64,000 bases of DNA from Opitutus sp. (GCA_024998815.1 JACEUQ010000002.1:1192501-1256500), one strand, 5' to 3'; positions 26,102 through 34,954 are shown, counted from the first letter of the stretch. Made by a program: numbers and translations. Notes: a model not told the origin generated them from the letters alone.

Positions 26102-26337
26102 TCCGCACCGCGCCCATCGACCTTGCCTGCTTCGGCGGCCCAGCGATCACCGGCGTGGCCATTCTCAACATCATTTTCACGACCCGTGCCGCCGCAGACG
26201 GAGAAAACCGCTCTCGCGCCTCGCATCGCTCCGTAGTCCCGGCCGGGCGTGATCCCCACCTCCCTGCGACGCCATGCGCAGGGCCTCAACAGTCGGACGG
26301 TTCCGTCGTCATACCGGCGCGGGCTCCCGTTTCTTGA
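26098..26337 (+). CDS. Possible small membrane protein (79 aa)
   Basis: The start overlaps the previous stop as ATGA. The first 40 residues contain a hydrophobic stretch (LACFGGPAITGVAILNIIF), then the sequence becomes Ser/Arg/Pro-rich and less protein-like. It may be a real coupled gene with a disordered tail, or the frame may be decayed. Confidence 0.42.
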   Translation: MIRTAPIDLACFGGPAITGVAILNIIFTTRAAADGENRSRASHRSVVPAGRDPHLPATPCAGPQQSDGSVVIPARAPVS

Positions 26338-26384
26338 CCCGCGAAAGCGATACCCAAGCTGCCGCCCGACTGCCCCTTTTTCGA

Positions 26385-26517
26385 TCAGACGTCAGAAATC
26401 AGAGATCTGACTTCTGCCACCTGACCTCAGCCCTCTCCCCTCCGCCCTCCGACATCTGCCCTCTGACATCTGATCTCTGACCGCTGCCCTCTGACATCTG
26501 CCCGCTGCCCTCCTCCT
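26385..26517. repeat. Tandem degenerate CTCTGACATCTG repeats
   Basis: Between the small gene and the terminase there are about ten degenerate copies of a unit near CTCTGACATCTGC (for example at 26458, 26467, 26491). The unit is close to dispersed chromosomal repeats seen elsewhere in such genomes, which is odd inside a phage. No gene is present in 26338-26519. Confidence 0.62.
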
Positions 26518-26519
26518 CC

Positions 26520-27071
26520 ATGCCTTCCATCAAAAAGCCCCGCTCCGACTCCAAGGTAGCCGGTCTCGCCCCCGAGATCCGCGCCGAGGTGGCGCGTCGG
26601 CTCGGTGAGGCCAACGAGAGTTACAAGGACGTCGCCGCCTGGCTCAAAGCCGAGCACGGCGTAACTGTCTCCGATGGTGCCTTGTGCAACTGGTACAGCA
26701 TCCACAGCTGGTCGCAGAATGCGGCCACCGCCCGCCAGTTTGCCGAGCAGGTCAAAGCCGAGTCCAAAGCCCAAGGCAACTATGACGCAGCCACCCTCGC
26801 GCTCATCCAGGAGCGCGCCTACATCATGGCCCGCACCCAAGGGGCCGACGTCAACGCCCTCGCCACCCTCGCTGGCATCATCGGCGACAGCGCCAAGCTC
26901 CGCCTCAAAGAGCGCGAGGTGACCCTCAACGAAAGCTCCCTCAATTTAAAGCTGCGCCAGTACGAGGACAAGATCAGCGCCGCGCGCGCTTCGCTGGAAA
27001 AGGCTAAGAGCAAGGGCGGCCTCAACAAGACCACGCTGGAGCTGATCGAAGAACAGCTCCGCCTCCTCTAA
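26520..27071 (+). CDS. Terminase small subunit, Mu gp27-like (DUF3486)
   Basis: The 183-residue protein fits the DUF3486/gp27 family: a helix-turn-helix N-terminal half (SKVAGLAPEIRAEVARRL ... SYKDVAAWLKAEHGVTVS) and a long helical C-terminal half (LRQYEDKISAARASLEKAK). It recognises phage packaging sites and starts head filling together with the large subunit. Its stop overlaps the start of the large subunit (TAATG). Confidence 0.85.
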   Translation: MPSIKKPRSDSKVAGLAPEIRAEVARRLGEANESYKDVAAWLKAEHGVTVSDGALCNWYSIHSWSQNAATARQFAEQVKAESKAQGNYDAATLALIQERAYIMARTQGADVNALATLAGIIGDSAKLRLKEREVTLNESSLNLKLRQYEDKISAARASLEKAKSKGGLNKTTLELIEEQLRLL

Positions 27072-28507
27072 TGGCCCGCCCCGTCAAATCCAAGGCCAAG
27101 CCAGCGGACGCCTCCGCCTTCTTCCTCGGCTACCAAGCCCGCTGGATCAAAGACGGGTCGCGCCTCAAGCTGATGGAAAAGAGCCGCCAGATCGGCTTGT
27201 CCTGGTCGTCTGCCTACCGGCTCGTCCGCGAAAAAAGCGGCGAGGGTGCGCGCCAAGACGCATGGATCAGCAGCCGCGACGACTTGCAGGCCCGTCTGTT
27301 TAAGGAGGACTGCAATAGCTTTGCCGGTATTCTTAACACGGCGGCGCAGGATCTCGGCTCGCAGGTGATCGACCCCGAGCGCGCCATCAGCGCTTACGTG
27401 CTCCAGTTCGCCAGCGGGGCCCGGATCAATTCGATGTCGTCCAACCCCGACGCGCAGGCGGGGAAACGCGGCGACCGTATTCTCGACGAGTTCGCCCTGC
27501 ACCCCGATCCGCGCAAGCTCTACGCGATCGCCTATCCCGGTATCACGTGGGGCGGCTCGATGGAAATCATCAGCACGCACCGTGGCTCGGCCAATTTCTT
27601 CAACCAGCTCGTCCAGGAGATTAAGCACAAGGGCAACCCCAAGGGTTTCTCCCTGCACACGGTCACCCTCAAAGACGCGCTCGACGCCGGCTTCCTCGCC
27701 AAGCTGCAAGCCAAGCTCCCGCCCGACGATCCCCGGCAGGACATGGACGAGGCCGCTTACTACGATTTTATCCGCTCCGGCTGCACCGACGAGGAATCGT
27801 TCCTGCAGGAGTACATGTGTATCCCTGCCGATGATGCGGGCGCGTTCCTCACCTACGAACTCATCGACGGCATCAAGTACAAGGCCGATGAAAAGTGGGA
27901 GTACACCCTCGCGCAACTCGCCGCCTGCAAAAACGAGCTCTACCTCGGCGGCGACATTGGCCGAGTGAAGGACTTGACCTGCTTCTGGGTCAACGAGCGC
28001 GTGGGCGGGATGAACCTCACCCGCAAACTGGTGCGCCTTCAAAATGCGACCTTCGAGTCGCAGGAGGCCGCTCTCTACGAGCTGCTCGCCTTGCCCATGC
28101 TGCGCCGCGCCTGCATCGACAACACCGGCATCGGCCGCCAGCTCGTCGAGCGTGCGCAGAAGCGCTTCGGCGACTACAAGGTCGAGGCAGTGACCTTCAC
28201 CGGCCCGGTCAAAGAGGAGCTGGCCTATCCCGCCCGTGCTGCCGCCGAGGACAAGAGCGCCCGCATCCCCGACGACAAACAGGTCGTCGCCGCCTTCCGC
28301 GCCATTCGCAAAGAGACCACGGCAGCGGGCAATATCCGCTTCCTCGCCGAACGCACCGACGGCGGCCACGCCGACGAGTTCTGGGCGTGGGCGCTCGCCC
28401 TGCATGCCGGAAAGTCGCCCGCCACCCCCGGCTCATTCCGCCGCTTCCAACCACACCGGGCTGCCCGAGCCCTCGCCGCCCGCCGTGACCGTCAACTGAT
28501 CGCCTAA
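27071..28507 (+). CDS. Terminase large subunit, Mu gp28-like
   Basis: The 478-residue packaging motor has the ATPase region near the start (KSRQIGLSWSSAYRLVRE, an adenine/Walker-A-like site in gp28 relatives), a Walker B-type ILDEFALH, then a nuclease domain beginning YLGGDIGRVKDLTCFWV with the first metal-binding Asp, CIDNTGIGRQLVERAQ, and a C-terminal HADEFWAWALALHAGK. It cuts and pumps DNA into the procapsid, in Mu with adjacent host DNA. The length is normal. Confidence 0.88.
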   Translation: MARPVKSKAKPADASAFFLGYQARWIKDGSRLKLMEKSRQIGLSWSSAYRLVREKSGEGARQDAWISSRDDLQARLFKEDCNSFAGILNTAAQDLGSQVIDPERAISAYVLQFASGARINSMSSNPDAQAGKRGDRILDEFALHPDPRKLYAIAYPGITWGGSMEIISTHRGSANFFNQLVQEIKHKGNPKGFSLHTVTLKDALDAGFLAKLQAKLPPDDPRQDMDEAAYYDFIRSGCTDEESFLQEYMCIPADDAGAFLTYELIDGIKYKADEKWEYTLAQLAACKNELYLGGDIGRVKDLTCFWVNERVGGMNLTRKLVRLQNATFESQEAALYELLALPMLRRACIDNTGIGRQLVERAQKRFGDYKVEAVTFTGPVKEELAYPARAAAEDKSARIPDDKQVVAAFRAIRKETTAAGNIRFLAERTDGGHADEFWAWALALHAGKSPATPGSFRRFQPHRAARALAARRDRQLIA

Positions 28508-28633
28508 ATGAAAACCCGCGTTTTAAGCCGTTTTAAGCCCTGGGGTGCTACCTTGACCCGTTTTGGGGCCGATACCCGTCTTGCATCAAATTGCAGCGGC
28601 ATTGCAGCGCGGGTTCTGGGGGTCCGCTCATGA
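28508..28633 (+). CDS. Possible tiny coupled ORF (41 aa)
   Basis: An ATG directly follows the terminase stop codon, and the frame ends in an ATGA overlap with the portal gene. The product is basic (KTRVLSRFKPWGATLTRFGAD) with two nearby Cys-free and one Cys segment and no known family. Coupling at both ends is suggestive; the composition is neutral. Confidence 0.4.
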   Translation: MKTRVLSRFKPWGATLTRFGADTRLASNCSGIAARVLGVRS

Positions 28634-30111
28634 GCATTACCCGCCAACTCAAGGTCGCTGCCAAGTGGCGTGCCCAATTTAACCCGCTTCGTTCGCTGAC
28701 ATTCCAGCGCGCCGTGTCGCTGCTCGAAGAGGGCGAGCGCGGGGCCTACGCCGAACTCCAGTGGACTTACCGCTTCATCGAAAAGCGCGAGGCCACCCTG
28801 CGTGCGCTCAAACACCTGCGGCTCTCTGCCCTGGGCAAACTCGACTGGGACATTAAGACTGTGGACGAGTCGCCCGCCGCCGCCGCTCAGGCCGCCAAAC
28901 TCCGCGCCGCCTACGACCGCATCGAAAATCTGCGTGAGGCCATTCGCTTCCTCGGCCTCGCCTCGTTTCGTGGCTACGCTCACCTAGAGCGGCGCTACGA
29001 GGGCGACAACCCCGCCGCCGCCCTGGTGCGGCTGGAGCCGGTCGAGCAGTGGTTCCTCGCTCGCGATACCGTCTACGGCCCGTGGGTCTATAACGAGAAA
29101 GCCGGGAGCGGCACCGTGAGCGGCACGCCCATCGACCCTGCGCACTTCCTCATCCGTGAGGTCGAGGACCCGATCAACGAGATCGGCCTGATCTGCTTTT
29201 TGCGCAAAAATCTTTCGCAGAAAGACTGGGACGCCTTCATCGAAGTGTACGGCATCGACCCGCTTTTCGTGGAAATGCCCGCGCAGGTGCCGCCTGAAAA
29301 GGAGGCCGAGTATCAAGCCCTCGCCGAGGCCGTCGTGGGTGACATGCGCGGTGCCCTGCCCAATGGGGCCAAGATCCAGACCGTCACCAGCGGGGCGCGC
29401 GGGGTGAACCCGTTTCAGCAGCACCTCGATTACCAGGACGCCCAGCTCGTGCTCGCTGGCACCAGCGGCAAGCTTACCATGCTCAACGGCCCCACTGGTC
29501 TCGGTGGCGGCCAGAGCGAGGTGCATGCCGACACGTTTGCCGAGCTCGCCCAGGCCGAAGCCGGTGAGATCAGCGAAATCTTTCAGCGCCAGCTCGACCG
29601 TTCGATCCTCGGCCTTGCCTCCGGGGTGCGCCCGCTCGCTTATTTTGAACTCGCCGCCAAGGACCAGACCGACGTGGGCCAACTGCTTGATCACGCCGTC
29701 AAAGCCACGCAGGCGGGTTTCCGCCTAGATGCCGCCGAGCTCTCCGAAAAGACCGGCTTAAAACTTACCGCCGCTCCCGTGCCCGCCGCGCAAGGCTTCG
29801 GTGGTGGCGCTGCCTTTAACCGCGCCTCCTCGGCCTCTGCCGATGCTGAGACCCTGCGCCGCGCCTCCCTCGACAAACTCACCAAGGCCATCCAAGCCGA
29901 CCTCGCCCCACTGCGCGCCGCGCTCCAGGACGCGCTGGCCAAAGAGGACGACGCTGCCTTCCGCGCTGCCGCAGCCGAGATCCGCACGCAACTGCCCTCG
30001 CTCGTCAAGAAGCAGGGAGCCGACAGCGCCACCACCAAGGTTTTTGAAGAAATCCTCGGCACGGCGCTGGGCGGCGCGGGCGCAGAGGCCACCTCAACCC
30101 CAAACCGATAA
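28630..30111 (+). CDS. Portal protein, Mu gp29-like (DUF935)
   Basis: The 493-residue protein forms the ring through which DNA enters and leaves the head. It shows the DUF935-type segments DWDIKTVDESPAAAAQ, SFRGYAHLERRYEGDNPAA, GLICFLRKNLSQKDWDAFIEVYG, and a late helical part (ELAQAEAGEISEIFQRQLDRSIL). The C-terminal 100 residues are Ala-rich and partly coiled. ATG 28630 overlaps the small upstream frame; the earlier ATG at 28591 is not preferred. Confidence 0.87.
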   Translation: MSITRQLKVAAKWRAQFNPLRSLTFQRAVSLLEEGERGAYAELQWTYRFIEKREATLRALKHLRLSALGKLDWDIKTVDESPAAAAQAAKLRAAYDRIENLREAIRFLGLASFRGYAHLERRYEGDNPAAALVRLEPVEQWFLARDTVYGPWVYNEKAGSGTVSGTPIDPAHFLIREVEDPINEIGLICFLRKNLSQKDWDAFIEVYGIDPLFVEMPAQVPPEKEAEYQALAEAVVGDMRGALPNGAKIQTVTSGARGVNPFQQHLDYQDAQLVLAGTSGKLTMLNGPTGLGGGQSEVHADTFAELAQAEAGEISEIFQRQLDRSILGLASGVRPLAYFELAAKDQTDVGQLLDHAVKATQAGFRLDAAELSEKTGLKLTAAPVPAAQGFGGGAAFNRASSASADAETLRRASLDKLTKAIQADLAPLRAALQDALAKEDDAAFRAAAAEIRTQLPSLVKKQGADSATTKVFEEILGTALGGAGAEATSTPNR

Positions 30112-30114
30112 CCC

Positions 30115-31125
30115 ATGCACACCACCTGCCTGCCCATCACGCTCAACCGCTCCGGCGACACCGCGTTCACGCTCCCTGCCGACGGCTGGGTGCACCTCGC
30201 GCCCTACGGCGAACAGCCCGCCCCCATGCAGCTGCCGGGCGGCCGCGAGGTCGCCATCGTGCAGGTCCTCGACCGCGCTGCTGCCGATGGGCTCGCCGCC
30301 CGCTTCCGCGAGAGCGCTGCCGCCGTTAATTTCCCCGGCCTGCTTGTCGACTTTGATCATTTCTCCCACGACACCGACAAATCCACGCGCGCTGCCGGCT
30401 GGATTGAGGAAGTCGCCGCCCGCGATGACGGCCTGTGGGGCCGGGTTAAGTTTTCCGCCTCGGGCAAGGCCGCACTGGAGGGAGGCGATTACCGCTTGTT
30501 TAGCCCCGTGCTCGGCTTCGCCCCCGGCAACTACACGCCCGGCGCACGCGTCACCCCCGTGGCGCTCCTGCGCGGCGCACTCACCAACGATCCCCGCCTC
30601 AAGGGCATGGTGCCCATTTCCAACCGCCTTTCCCCTGAATCCTCCCATACCATGGACTACAAAGCAGCACTGCTCACCCAACTCGGGCTCCCGCCCGACT
30701 CCACCGATGAGGCCATCCAAGCCGCCATCACCAGCCAGATGAACGAAGTCGAGAGCCGCAAAACCGCGCTCGGCACCGCCCACAATCGCATCACCGCGCT
30801 TGAGACCGAGCTGATCGGTCACGATCTCGACCGCGCCGGTCTTCAGGGCGAGGCCCGCACGGCCGCTACCGCGCTGCTCACCAAGAATCGCACCGAGGGC
30901 CTCGCCTTCATCGCGGCCCTCGGCAAGCAGGGCAGCGGCTACGCCCCCGTGCATAATCGCAACGGCAAGCAAGCCCCGAGCTTCACCCCCGGCGCAGATG
31001 ATACCGGCGACCTGGGCGAAAAGCGCCGCAAGGCGATTGGCGAGCACCAGATCGCCAACCGTTGCTCCTACGACGTGGCCTTCCACGCCGTGCGCGCCGC
31101 GCAGCCCGCCCTCTTCGTCGAGTAA
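30115..31125 (+). CDS. Mu I-like head protease/scaffold
   Basis: The 336-residue protein has the Mu protease I pattern in its first half: GWVHLAPYGE, LLVDFDHFSHDTDKSTRAAGW and GDYRLFSPVLGFAPGNYTPG. The second half is a helical scaffold-like region (TSQMNEVESRKTALGTAHNR). In Mu, the scaffold Z is made from an internal start in the I gene; here Met 180 (ATG 30652) would give a 157-residue scaffold, but it has no strong ribosome site. The protease trims head proteins during maturation. Confidence 0.82.
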   Translation: MHTTCLPITLNRSGDTAFTLPADGWVHLAPYGEQPAPMQLPGGREVAIVQVLDRAAADGLAARFRESAAAVNFPGLLVDFDHFSHDTDKSTRAAGWIEEVAARDDGLWGRVKFSASGKAALEGGDYRLFSPVLGFAPGNYTPGARVTPVALLRGALTNDPRLKGMVPISNRLSPESSHTMDYKAALLTQLGLPPDSTDEAIQAAITSQMNEVESRKTALGTAHNRITALETELIGHDLDRAGLQGEARTAATALLTKNRTEGLAFIAALGKQGSGYAPVHNRNGKQAPSFTPGADDTGDLGEKRRKAIGEHQIANRCSYDVAFHAVRAAQPALFVE

Positions 31126-31159
31126 ACTTTTCCGTTAACCACCAACCCGTAATCCTACC

Positions 31160-31555
31160 ATGTCTAAACTCGTATTTGATGTCCCCATTCTGTCGATCAG
31201 CAATGGTGCCCAAGATCAAAGCCTCTCGCGCGGCTTTTTTGTCCAGGCCTCCGGCCAGCTTGTCAGCGCTGCCACCGGCCAGCTCCCCCTCGGCGTGATC
31301 CTCGACGGCGGCTTCGCTAATGTTGGCCGCAGCGCCGTGCTGCTCTCCGGCTCCGGCGAAATCGCCAAGGTCAAGCTCAACTCCGTCCCCGGCTCCATCG
31401 TGGTGGGCTCGTTCTTGACCCTCCGCGCCGATGGCACTGTCGGCCTCGACCAAGGCACCGGCACCGCCCGCGTACAAGTCGCCCGCGCCCTCGAAGCCGG
31501 TGCGGCCAACGAACTCATCGACGCGATCCTCCTGGATACCGTCGCCCTCGCTTAA
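31160..31555 (+). CDS. Head decoration-like protein
   Basis: The 131-residue beta-rich protein (GFFVQASGQLVSAATGQLPLGVIL ... VVGSFLTLRADGTVGLDQGTGT) matches the DUF2190-type of small proteins that lie between the protease and major capsid in Mu-like phages. They stabilise the capsid shell. A short gap of 35 bp separates it from the protease. Confidence 0.75.
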   Translation: MSKLVFDVPILSISNGAQDQSLSRGFFVQASGQLVSAATGQLPLGVILDGGFANVGRSAVLLSGSGEIAKVKLNSVPGSIVVGSFLTLRADGTVGLDQGTGTARVQVARALEAGAANELIDAILLDTVALA

Positions 31556-31572
31556 CCCCAGAACTCACCACC

Positions 31573-32502
31573 ATGTCTCAACTCGCCTCCTCCACGGTCC
31601 TTTCGACCCTCACCGACTACGCTCGCGGCATTTTCCCCGAGATCGTCGCCGCCCAAGATCCCATCATCCAGTGGCTCGCGCCCTTTACCCAGGTCGCCAG
31701 CGCCACGGGTAAGTACAAGGAGTTCTCCGACAAGAACGCTTTCCAGACTGTGCAAACGGCCCGCGCCATCGGCGGCACCGCCAAGCGCCTGGAGTTCCTC
31801 GCCACCGATCGCGACTACAGCTGCCTACCGCAGGCACTTGAAATCGGCATCGACGACCACGAGCGCAAAGCGGCTGGCGGTCTCGAAGCTCTGCTGGAGA
31901 GCGCCAAGACCAAGACGCTGCTCACCAGTGCTGCCGTCTCGCACATCAACGATGTGGTCACCGCGCTTAACGCCGCCCGCTCGGCCGATGCGACCCCGGC
32001 TTGGTCGGTTCCTGCTTCCGGCAATCCGGTCTCCGACCTCGACACGCAGATCCAGAACATCGCCGACGACATCGGCCAGTTCCCGACCCACATCGTGTTC
32101 GGCCTCACCGCTTGGCGCTGGTTCCGCAACAGCAACGCCGTCCTCGGCCGCTTCCCCAACGCTGCTGCCGTCAACGTGAGTTCTGATGCTGCCGCTGGCA
32201 TCCTGCTCAACCCCGCGATCAAGGTCGGTGTCACCACCGCGATCCGCGATAGCAACAAGCCCGGCACCACGAAGGCCACCGCCAACATGCTCGCGAGCAA
32301 CGTGTGGGTGTTCTACTCCTCGCCCAACCCCGACCAGTTCGACGCATCGTTTGCCAAAACCTTCGTCACGCCCGGCGCAGGCATCGACTCGGTGCGCAAG
32401 TACCGCTCCGAGAGCAACCGCTCGGACATCCTCGCCCTCGACTGGGCCCGCGACATCCGCGTGACCAGCACGATCAGCGCCCGCCGCCTCACGCCAACCT
32501 AA
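31573..32502 (+). CDS. Major capsid protein
   Basis: The 309-residue protein is at the place of the major head subunit (Mu T-like) and has a HK97-fold-like order: N-terminal helix, RLEFLATDRDYSCLPQALEIGIDDHERKAA, spine helix, FGLTAWRWFRNSNAVLGRFPNAAA, and a C-terminal LDWARDIRVTSTI. The size fits a mature capsid subunit without a large delta domain, in agreement with a separate scaffold. No other gene in the window fits this role. Confidence 0.82.
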   Translation: MSQLASSTVLSTLTDYARGIFPEIVAAQDPIIQWLAPFTQVASATGKYKEFSDKNAFQTVQTARAIGGTAKRLEFLATDRDYSCLPQALEIGIDDHERKAAGGLEALLESAKTKTLLTSAAVSHINDVVTALNAARSADATPAWSVPASGNPVSDLDTQIQNIADDIGQFPTHIVFGLTAWRWFRNSNAVLGRFPNAAAVNVSSDAAAGILLNPAIKVGVTTAIRDSNKPGTTKATANMLASNVWVFYSSPNPDQFDASFAKTFVTPGAGIDSVRKYRSESNRSDILALDWARDIRVTSTISARRLTPT

Positions 32503-32580
32503 AGCCCCGCGTGGTGGTTTCTTCGAGCCTCCCCGCACCAGCGGGGCGGCTCCCTAGAACTCACGACCCTTCGAAAACCC

Positions 32581-33030
32581 ATGTCCTGGATCACACTCAC
32601 CGAGGCCAACGTCCTCACCAAGCTCTCTGGCCCGGAGCTAACTGCGCTTAAAACCGCAGCCCTCGGCTCGGGGCAGATCAACCCGCTGCCCGAGATCACC
32701 TCGCAAATCGTGCGCGAGGTGCGCGGCTACGTGCGCGGCTGTGCGGGCAATACCCTGGGCAGCGGTGAGACGATCCCCGACGAGCTTCTCGGCCCGGCCA
32801 TCACCCGCATCCGCTTCGAATTGGCCACGCGCCTGCCCGTGTCGTCGCTCCTCACTGAGGATCGCCGCTCGGCCAACGCCAACGCCCTCGCGCTCCTGCG
32901 CGACGTTGCCTCTGGCAAGTTCTTCGTCGTCACCCCGGCCGTACCCACCACCGAGGCCACCAGCACGCCCTCCCCAAGCTGGTCGGGCCGCGAACGCACC
33001 ACCACCCGCAGCCAGCAAGCTGGCCTCTGA
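32581..33030 (+). CDS. Head-tail connector, Mu gp36-like (DUF1320)
   Basis: The 149-residue protein starts SWITLTEANVLTKLSGPELTAL and continues with a helical connector-type core (EITSQIVREVRGYVRGCAGN, AITRIRFELATRLPVSSLL). This is the DUF1320 pattern. These adaptor proteins join portal and tail. The gap before it (32503-32580) contains a small GC hairpin. Confidence 0.78.
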   Translation: MSWITLTEANVLTKLSGPELTALKTAALGSGQINPLPEITSQIVREVRGYVRGCAGNTLGSGETIPDELLGPAITRIRFELATRLPVSSLLTEDRRSANANALALLRDVASGKFFVVTPAVPTTEATSTPSPSWSGRERTTTRSQQAGL

Positions 33031-33032
33031 TC

Positions 33033-34235
33033 ATGCCCACCCTCACCACTCAACCGCTGCCCGCCGCCGTGCGTCGTCTGGAGTCCAAGACTCCGGTCGC
33101 CTCGCCGCTGCGCTCGGCTGAGTGGGCTCAGCTGCAGCTCGGACACCGTGACCGCGCATTCTTCAGCGCTGGAGTGGAACAGGCCCGTACGATCGCGCTC
33201 CTTCAGGACGGCATTCGCCAAGCCCTCGACCAATCCGGCACCACCACGATGGACCGGTCTAAATTCGTCGCCACGATCCGCCAGGCCCTTGGTGCGCCCG
33301 AGGGCGACAGCGGTGAATTGACCGACCTCGTGAGCCGCCGCCGCCTAGAAACCATCTACGACTTCCAGACCGAAGATGCCTTAGAATACGCACGCTGGGA
33401 TGCCGGCAATGCCCCCGCCATCCTGGACGCTTTCCCCGCGCAGGAACTCGTGCGCATCGAAGACCGTGAAGATCCGCGCGATTGGGCCGAGCGCTGGGCT
33501 GAGGCTGGAGGCGAGTTTTTCGGCGGTCGTATGGTTGCGCTCAAGGATGATCCGTTATGGACCAAGATCAGCCGCTTTGGCCGCCCGTGGCCGCCCTTCG
33601 ACTTTGGCAGTGGCATGGGCTTGGAAGACATCGCCCGCGACGAGGCCGAAGCCATGGGCCTGCTCGGCCCCGATGACTTGGTGCGCCCGCCGGATCTCGA
33701 TTTCAACCACGCCCTAGAAGCCTCGATCCCCAAGGCCACCCCTGCCGTCATGGAAGGCTTTAAGCAGCTCTTCGGCGACCAAGTCGATGTGGGGCGCGAC
33801 GGTAAAGTCGTCTGGCAAGGCCAGCGTATCGTAAAGCTCTACGAAGCCGCCCTCGCAGATCCTGGGGTCAAGTGGTCCATCGACCTCGGCACGACAACCG
33901 CTGCAGCCCGCGCCCAAGCAGCCGCCGCCGGCGTAGAACTGCGCCCTGAAGCCGTCCTCAACCTCGACGCCGACCACCTGCGCCATGCTCAGGCGCGGCA
34001 TGGCGCGGGCGAAGCGCAAGGCGACCAACGCCCCCTCACACTCATAGACTACCAGCTCATCCCCCACGTGTGGCGCGAGCCCGATGTCGTGCGCACGGGC
34101 AACCAACCCGGTGACCTCATCTTTGAAAAAAAATTGGCCGGGAGACTCGCCATGGTCACCTGGAAGCCCGCCCCCATCACCGGCAACATGCGCCTGCACA
34201 CGCTCTACGTAAAAAAAGAAGGAGGCACCCCGTGA
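33033..34235 (+). CDS. MuF-like minor head protein with extra C-terminal domain
   Basis: Residues 1 to about 230 form the minor head part, with a helical start and ERWAEAGGEFFGGRMVALKDDPLWTKIS, then FGRPWPPFDFGSGMGLEDIA, typical of MuF/SPP1 gp7-type head morphogenesis proteins. About residues 310-400 are an extra domain: a His-rich helix (DADHLRHAQARHG), LIDYQLIPHVWREPD, DLIFEKKLAG and a final strand MRLHTLYVKK. That order of His helix, IP-x-x-(W/L)-x-x-PD segment and paired strands resembles PBECR-type (barnase/EndoU/colicin-RelE-like) nucleases found at the ends of MuF proteins. The domain call is by eye. Confidence 0.75.
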   Translation: MPTLTTQPLPAAVRRLESKTPVASPLRSAEWAQLQLGHRDRAFFSAGVEQARTIALLQDGIRQALDQSGTTTMDRSKFVATIRQALGAPEGDSGELTDLVSRRRLETIYDFQTEDALEYARWDAGNAPAILDAFPAQELVRIEDREDPRDWAERWAEAGGEFFGGRMVALKDDPLWTKISRFGRPWPPFDFGSGMGLEDIARDEAEAMGLLGPDDLVRPPDLDFNHALEASIPKATPAVMEGFKQLFGDQVDVGRDGKVVWQGQRIVKLYEAALADPGVKWSIDLGTTTAAARAQAAAAGVELRPEAVLNLDADHLRHAQARHGAGEAQGDQRPLTLIDYQLIPHVWREPDVVRTGNQPGDLIFEKKLAGRLAMVTWKPAPITGNMRLHTLYVKKEGGTP

Positions 34236-34372
34236 AGAGAGCCTCCCATGCCAGCCAGTGCCCGATGTCGTTTCACCCCAGGCTTTACGTCCTGCACGTC
34301 TCAGACTGCGCACCTGCCAAGCAACCCGCCTGCACGCCCATTGCAACCGCAAAGCAGGAGGCCCGCCCATGA
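34232..34372 (+). CDS. Tiny coupled ORF after MuF (46 aa), candidate immunity or Com-like
   Basis: A GTG start overlaps the MuF stop (GTGA), a strong AGAAGGAGG ribosome site lies 7 nt before it, and the frame ends in an ATGA overlap with the next gene, which has its own GGAGG. The product is basic with three Cys and two His (SHASQCPMSFHP ... HVSDCAPAKQPACTP), so it may bind a metal. Its place directly after a toxin-like MuF domain makes an antidote possible; Mu also has a small zinc protein (Com). Confidence 0.58.
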   Translation: MKRASHASQCPMSFHPRLYVLHVSDCAPAKQPACTPIATAKQEARP

Positions 34373-34944
34373 GCGTCGAAGTCAAAGTCGTCACCGACGA
34401 GGCCTCGCAGCTCCTGCGTGGCCTCACCACCACGCTCGGCCCCGGCCAACGCCGCCCGCTCATGTCCGTCCTCGGTCGCACCGTGGAAAAGGAATACCGC
34501 GAATGGTTCAAGATCGCGGATGCCGAAAAACCCAACCGCAGGGGCTGGAAGCGCCAGCACTTCTGGGCGCAGATCCGCAAGGCCACCGCCTTCGCCTTTG
34601 CCACCGATGACTCGGCGACCGTCACGATCGCCGATCCGCGCATCCGCACCCAAGTCTACGGCGGCACCATCCGGCCCAAGGAGAAAAAGTTCCTCGCCAT
34701 TCCCCTGCGTGCCGAAGCCTACGGCGTGCGCCCGTCGTCGGGATTAATCGAGGGGCTGTTCCCGTACCGCTCCAAACGCGGCACGCTCCTGCTTGGCCGC
34801 GAAGAAGGCGGGAAGCTCGTCAATTTCTACAAGCTCGTGCGCTCGGTCACGGTGAAGGCCGATCCTTCGGCCCTGCCACCGCCCGCACTCACCAGCCAAG
34901 CCGTCCTCACCGCCGCACGCTCCTTCGTCCAGCGCCAGCGCTGA
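34369..34944 (+). CDS. Head-tail/tail completion protein (191 aa)
   Basis: The protein has an N-terminal beta-helical part (MSVEVKVVTDEASQLLRGLT), a central RQHFWAQIRKATAFAF and a region KFLAIPLRAEAYGVRPS with a pair of strands. This resembles Mu gpG/virion morphogenesis-type tail completion proteins with a FAIP-like core. The ATG at 34369 has a GGAGG site before it; longer frames upstream overlap the small ORF in another frame. Confidence 0.68.
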   Translation: MSVEVKVVTDEASQLLRGLTTTLGPGQRRPLMSVLGRTVEKEYREWFKIADAEKPNRRGWKRQHFWAQIRKATAFAFATDDSATVTIADPRIRTQVYGGTIRPKEKKFLAIPLRAEAYGVRPSSGLIEGLFPYRSKRGTLLLGREEGGKLVNFYKLVRSVTVKADPSALPPPALTSQAVLTAARSFVQRQR

Positions 34945-34954
34945 TTTTTTAAAA

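Noticed and set aside
26385-26517. CRISPR array
   Set aside because: The repeats are short, degenerate and directly adjacent without unique spacers, and no cas genes are present.
27068-28405. 445-codon minus-strand frame opposite the terminase large subunit
   Set aside because: The plus strand encodes gp28-like motifs; the antisense frame is a shadow.
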